Of a DNA stretch of 45,814 nucleotides, positions 44,075 to 45,814 are shown piece after piece. The notes beneath the pieces were generated by a model. That model made no database searches and had not been told where the DNA came from. It saw only the letters and a list, made by a program, of their open reading frames with translations. Both the position numbers and the translations under genes were made by a program. This DNA is from Armatimonadota bacterium. Lineage in GTDB: Bacteria > Cloacimonadota > Cloacimonadia > Cloacimonadales > TCS61. Location of the stretch: the NCBI GenBank assembly GCA_013203665.1, contig JABMPU010000087.1, forward strand, positions 1 through 45,814, written 5' to 3'. Each line of letters begins with the position of its first letter. The first letter of the stretch is position 1.

Positions 44075-44154
44075 AGCAATCTGCAATCCTTAAGCCTGTA
44101 CTGAGCCCTGCCGAAGTATCAGCTCTCCGTGCCGGATGGCTAACTCAAGTCTTG

Positions 44155-45576
44155 CTATTCAACAATATCATATTTTGGTTCTTTGCCCAATTCCTTGAGC
44201 AATTCATTTATTTCTTTTCTTGTTTTGTTAAGTACTAATTCTCTATCCACAGTAGCATCATTGAAAATTTCAAGTTCCTTCATTCTCTTTTTCAGCTCTT
44301 CTACTGCCCGTTTGTGTTTAGTAATATCATAAATTATTCCCTGCCAGAGGATAACGCCATTTTCTTGTGGAATCATACTGAACAAAGCACGAACCCATTT
44401 TATATTCGAATCATCAACCTTAAGACGGTATTCACAATCTAAGTGTTTATTGGTTTCAAGTGCTTTTAGAGATACCTCATCCAGTGCTTTAAAATCTTCT
44501 TCAGGTATTAACTTGATGTATTCATCAGGATCTCTATCTATTTTTTTTGCCAACTCTTCGCCTATTATATCTTTTAATCCAGGTCCCTGATAGATACACT
44601 CACGATGTCCGTCAGGATACCAATTATAAATACTTACAACTCCCGGAACATTCTCGACAAACAATCTGAATTGTTCTTCGCTTTTTCTTAATTGAGCTGT
44701 TTTTTTCACAACCTGGCGTCTCAGAATAAAGTCGAAAATTAAGACAATGACTATCAAGCATATTATTATTGCAATAATTATTTTTATCCAGAGAGGGAAA
44801 AAAGTGATCTTTTCATGTCCGCTCAGATATTTATCCATCGAACTGTAATAGATAGAATTCTTATCATGCTTTATCTCTTTTATTCGAGCATCAATTCTTT
44901 TCATAAGATATGGAGCAAGGTTAGAATCTTTTGAGAATGCAAATTGCATGTGAGCCGGTTGAAAAATAATTGGAGTTTTTTCAATATTAAAATTGATATC
45001 ATTAATATTTCCAAAATCTTTATCTGTTATTCCTGCATCAATTTCACTATTTTCTATAGCTTGGAAAATTTTTAAATAATCTTCCATTTCGATGATTTCA
45101 CAATCGATTTCGAATTTCTTGGTAACTGCTCGTAATCCCTCAGGTCCTTCAAGATCAAAACTTCCCTTTAATCCGGCTATCTTCTTTCCTTCCAGGTCAA
45201 GAATAGTGTGAATATCAGATCCCTCTTTTTTATAAATTCTTGTCCAACTCAATAGTAATGTTTCATTTGAAAATGCAAATCTTTCTTGCCTCGATGGAGT
45301 TAAACCTACATCGACCATAATATCAATTTCATTTTTCTCTAATCTCTGCAGGCATTGATCCCAATTTCCATGAACCCATTCGATTTCCCAATCTTCCTGT
45401 CCTGCAATATACTTTGTAATGTCAGCCCAGAATCCACTTATTTTACCATTCTCATCAGTAAATATCTTTGGTGAGTTTTCATACGTCCCGATCTTCAAAT
45501 CTAATTTTTCGTTTGCTGCCAATGAATATATGCTGAAGATAATCAAAAAAAACGTAATTATCATTCTTGTTTTCAT
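44155..45576 (-). CDS. Solute-binding-domain/PAS membrane protein without a kinase
   Basis: 473 residues. Signal peptide (IITFFLIIFSIYSLAA), then a periplasmic SBP_bac_3-type domain at ~24-255 (LKIGTYENSPKIFTDENG; WADITKYIAGQE; IDIMVDVGLTPSRQERFAFS). A membrane helix at ~258-285 leads to a PAS domain at ~300-420 with EEQFRLFVENVPGVVSIYN and a helical tail, RELVLNKTRKEINELLKELG, to the stop. This is the input half of a hybrid sensor kinase; the kinase is missing and no frameshift or broken remnant is seen after the stop. It may pass its signal in trans to one of the two kinases downstream. Its last 36 residues reappear in the partial gene at the right edge. Confidence 0.85.
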   Translation of the reverse strand: MKTRMIITFFLIIFSIYSLAANEKLDLKIGTYENSPKIFTDENGKISGFWADITKYIAGQEDWEIEWVHGNWDQCLQRLEKNEIDIMVDVGLTPSRQERFAFSNETLLLSWTRIYKKEGSDIHTILDLEGKKIAGLKGSFDLEGPEGLRAVTKKFEIDCEIIEMEDYLKIFQAIENSEIDAGITDKDFGNINDINFNIEKTPIIFQPAHMQFAFSKDSNLAPYLMKRIDARIKEIKHDKNSIYYSSMDKYLSGHEKITFFPLWIKIIIAIIICLIVIVLIFDFILRRQVVKKTAQLRKSEEQFRLFVENVPGVVSIYNWYPDGHRECIYQGPGLKDIIGEELAKKIDRDPDEYIKLIPEEDFKALDEVSLKALETNKHLDCEYRLKVDDSNIKWVRALFSMIPQENGVILWQGIIYDITKHKRAVEELKKRMKELEIFNDATVDRELVLNKTRKEINELLKELGKEPKYDIVE

Positions 45577-45664
45577 AATATTTTTTTCCTTTCTTCAGCA
45601 GACTGGACTTCACACACCAAAGGCGGGTGGAGTTCAGAATGCTGAGAACATTTCCCACACAATC

Positions 45665-45701
45665 CTTAAGTCAAGTTTCGCTTTGCTCCTCTTAACTCAA
45701 G
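45665..45701. repeat. Inverted repeat of the CTTAAGTCAAG family
   Basis: CTTAAGTCAAG (45665-45675) and CTTAACTCAAG (45691-45701) pair at 9 of 11 positions around TTTCGCTTTGCTCCT. It lies two bases beyond the stop of the right-edge gene, on its 3' side. The arms match the copies at 34770 and 44031. Confidence 0.55.
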
Positions 45702-45703
45702 TC

Positions 45704-45814
45704 TTACTCAATAATCTCATATTTTGGTTCTTTACCCAATTTCCTGAGTAATTCATTAATCTCTTTTCTGGTTTCGTTAAGTATTAATTCTCTATCCACA
45801 GTAGCATCATTGAA
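45704..45814 (-). CDS. C-terminal end of a second sensor protein (partial, right edge)
   Basis: 36 residues, FNDATVDRELILNETRKEIN... to ...EPKYEIIE, then TAA at 45704-45706. They match the end of the protein at 44155-45576 in most positions, and the DNA is also very similar. The gene enters from beyond the right edge. This makes it a tandem paralogue, probably another PAS-ending sensor; its input domain cannot be seen. Confidence 0.8.
   Translation of the reverse strand, partial: FNDATVDRELILNETRKEINELLRKLGKEPKYEIIE

Overview
The window comes from an AT-rich, Gram-negative bacterium. The outer-membrane features support this: a Wzi-like barrel, a porin-like barrel ending in F, and several lipoproteins. 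Start codons are often GTG or TTG with good Shine-Dalgarno sites. Short dispersed palindromes are very common. A eukaryote-like IleRS, an SDR-type threonine dehydrogenase and amino-acid catabolism genes fit an anaerobic amino-acid fermenter of the FCB/candidate-phylum kind (Cloacimonadota would fit). I infer this placement; the sequence does not prove it.

Layout. 1-2.1 kb: the tail of an unknown gene, a REP-associated tyrosine transposase (RAYT) whose own reading frame carries REP-type palindromes and a 7 x 18-bp repeat, and a two-gene cassette whose second gene has a HEPN RNase motif. 2.3-12.4 kb (+): translation and genome maintenance: a zinc-knuckle protein, ileS (mupirocin-insensitive GIHH-type motif), a DUF1015 gene, rimO, recQ (between inverted repeat copies), trpS, secG and a tRNA-Leu with the unusual anticodon AAG. 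12.6-15.8 kb (-): a four-gene overlapping operon with a hexapeptide acyltransferase, a DPM-like glycosyltransferase, a RumA/RlmD-type methyltransferase and a small lipoprotein. 16-23.3 kb: envelope functions: Wzi-like protein, GT2, polysaccharide deacetylase, flippase-like membrane protein, FemAB-like protein, radical SAM/SPASM protein and a porin-like protein. 23.7-26.9 kb (-): Ig-like lipoprotein, recR, ybaB, rsmI.

27-45.8 kb: sensing and acetyl-CoA metabolism. A cache-PAS-CBS-nucleotidyltransferase protein faces a run of minus-strand genes. These are SDR threonine dehydrogenase, AcpS, acetyl-CoA synthetase-like ligase, a dedicated acyl carrier protein, KBL, a DUF4212-like subunit with a large insertion, and a VC_2705-type sodium/solute symporter. 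Threonine dehydrogenase and KBL together convert threonine to glycine and acetyl-CoA. The ACP and AcpS inside this run are unexpected. Upstream lie two HWRQP-type histidine kinases and a solute-binding/PAS protein without a kinase domain. The start of a paralogue of the last runs off the right edge.

Strongest leads: the TDH-AcpS-ligase-ACP-KBL operon; the HEPN two-gene cassette; the GIHH IleRS; the tRNA-Leu(AAG); the RAYT gene built partly from its own REP sequences; and the inserted DUF4212-like subunit.
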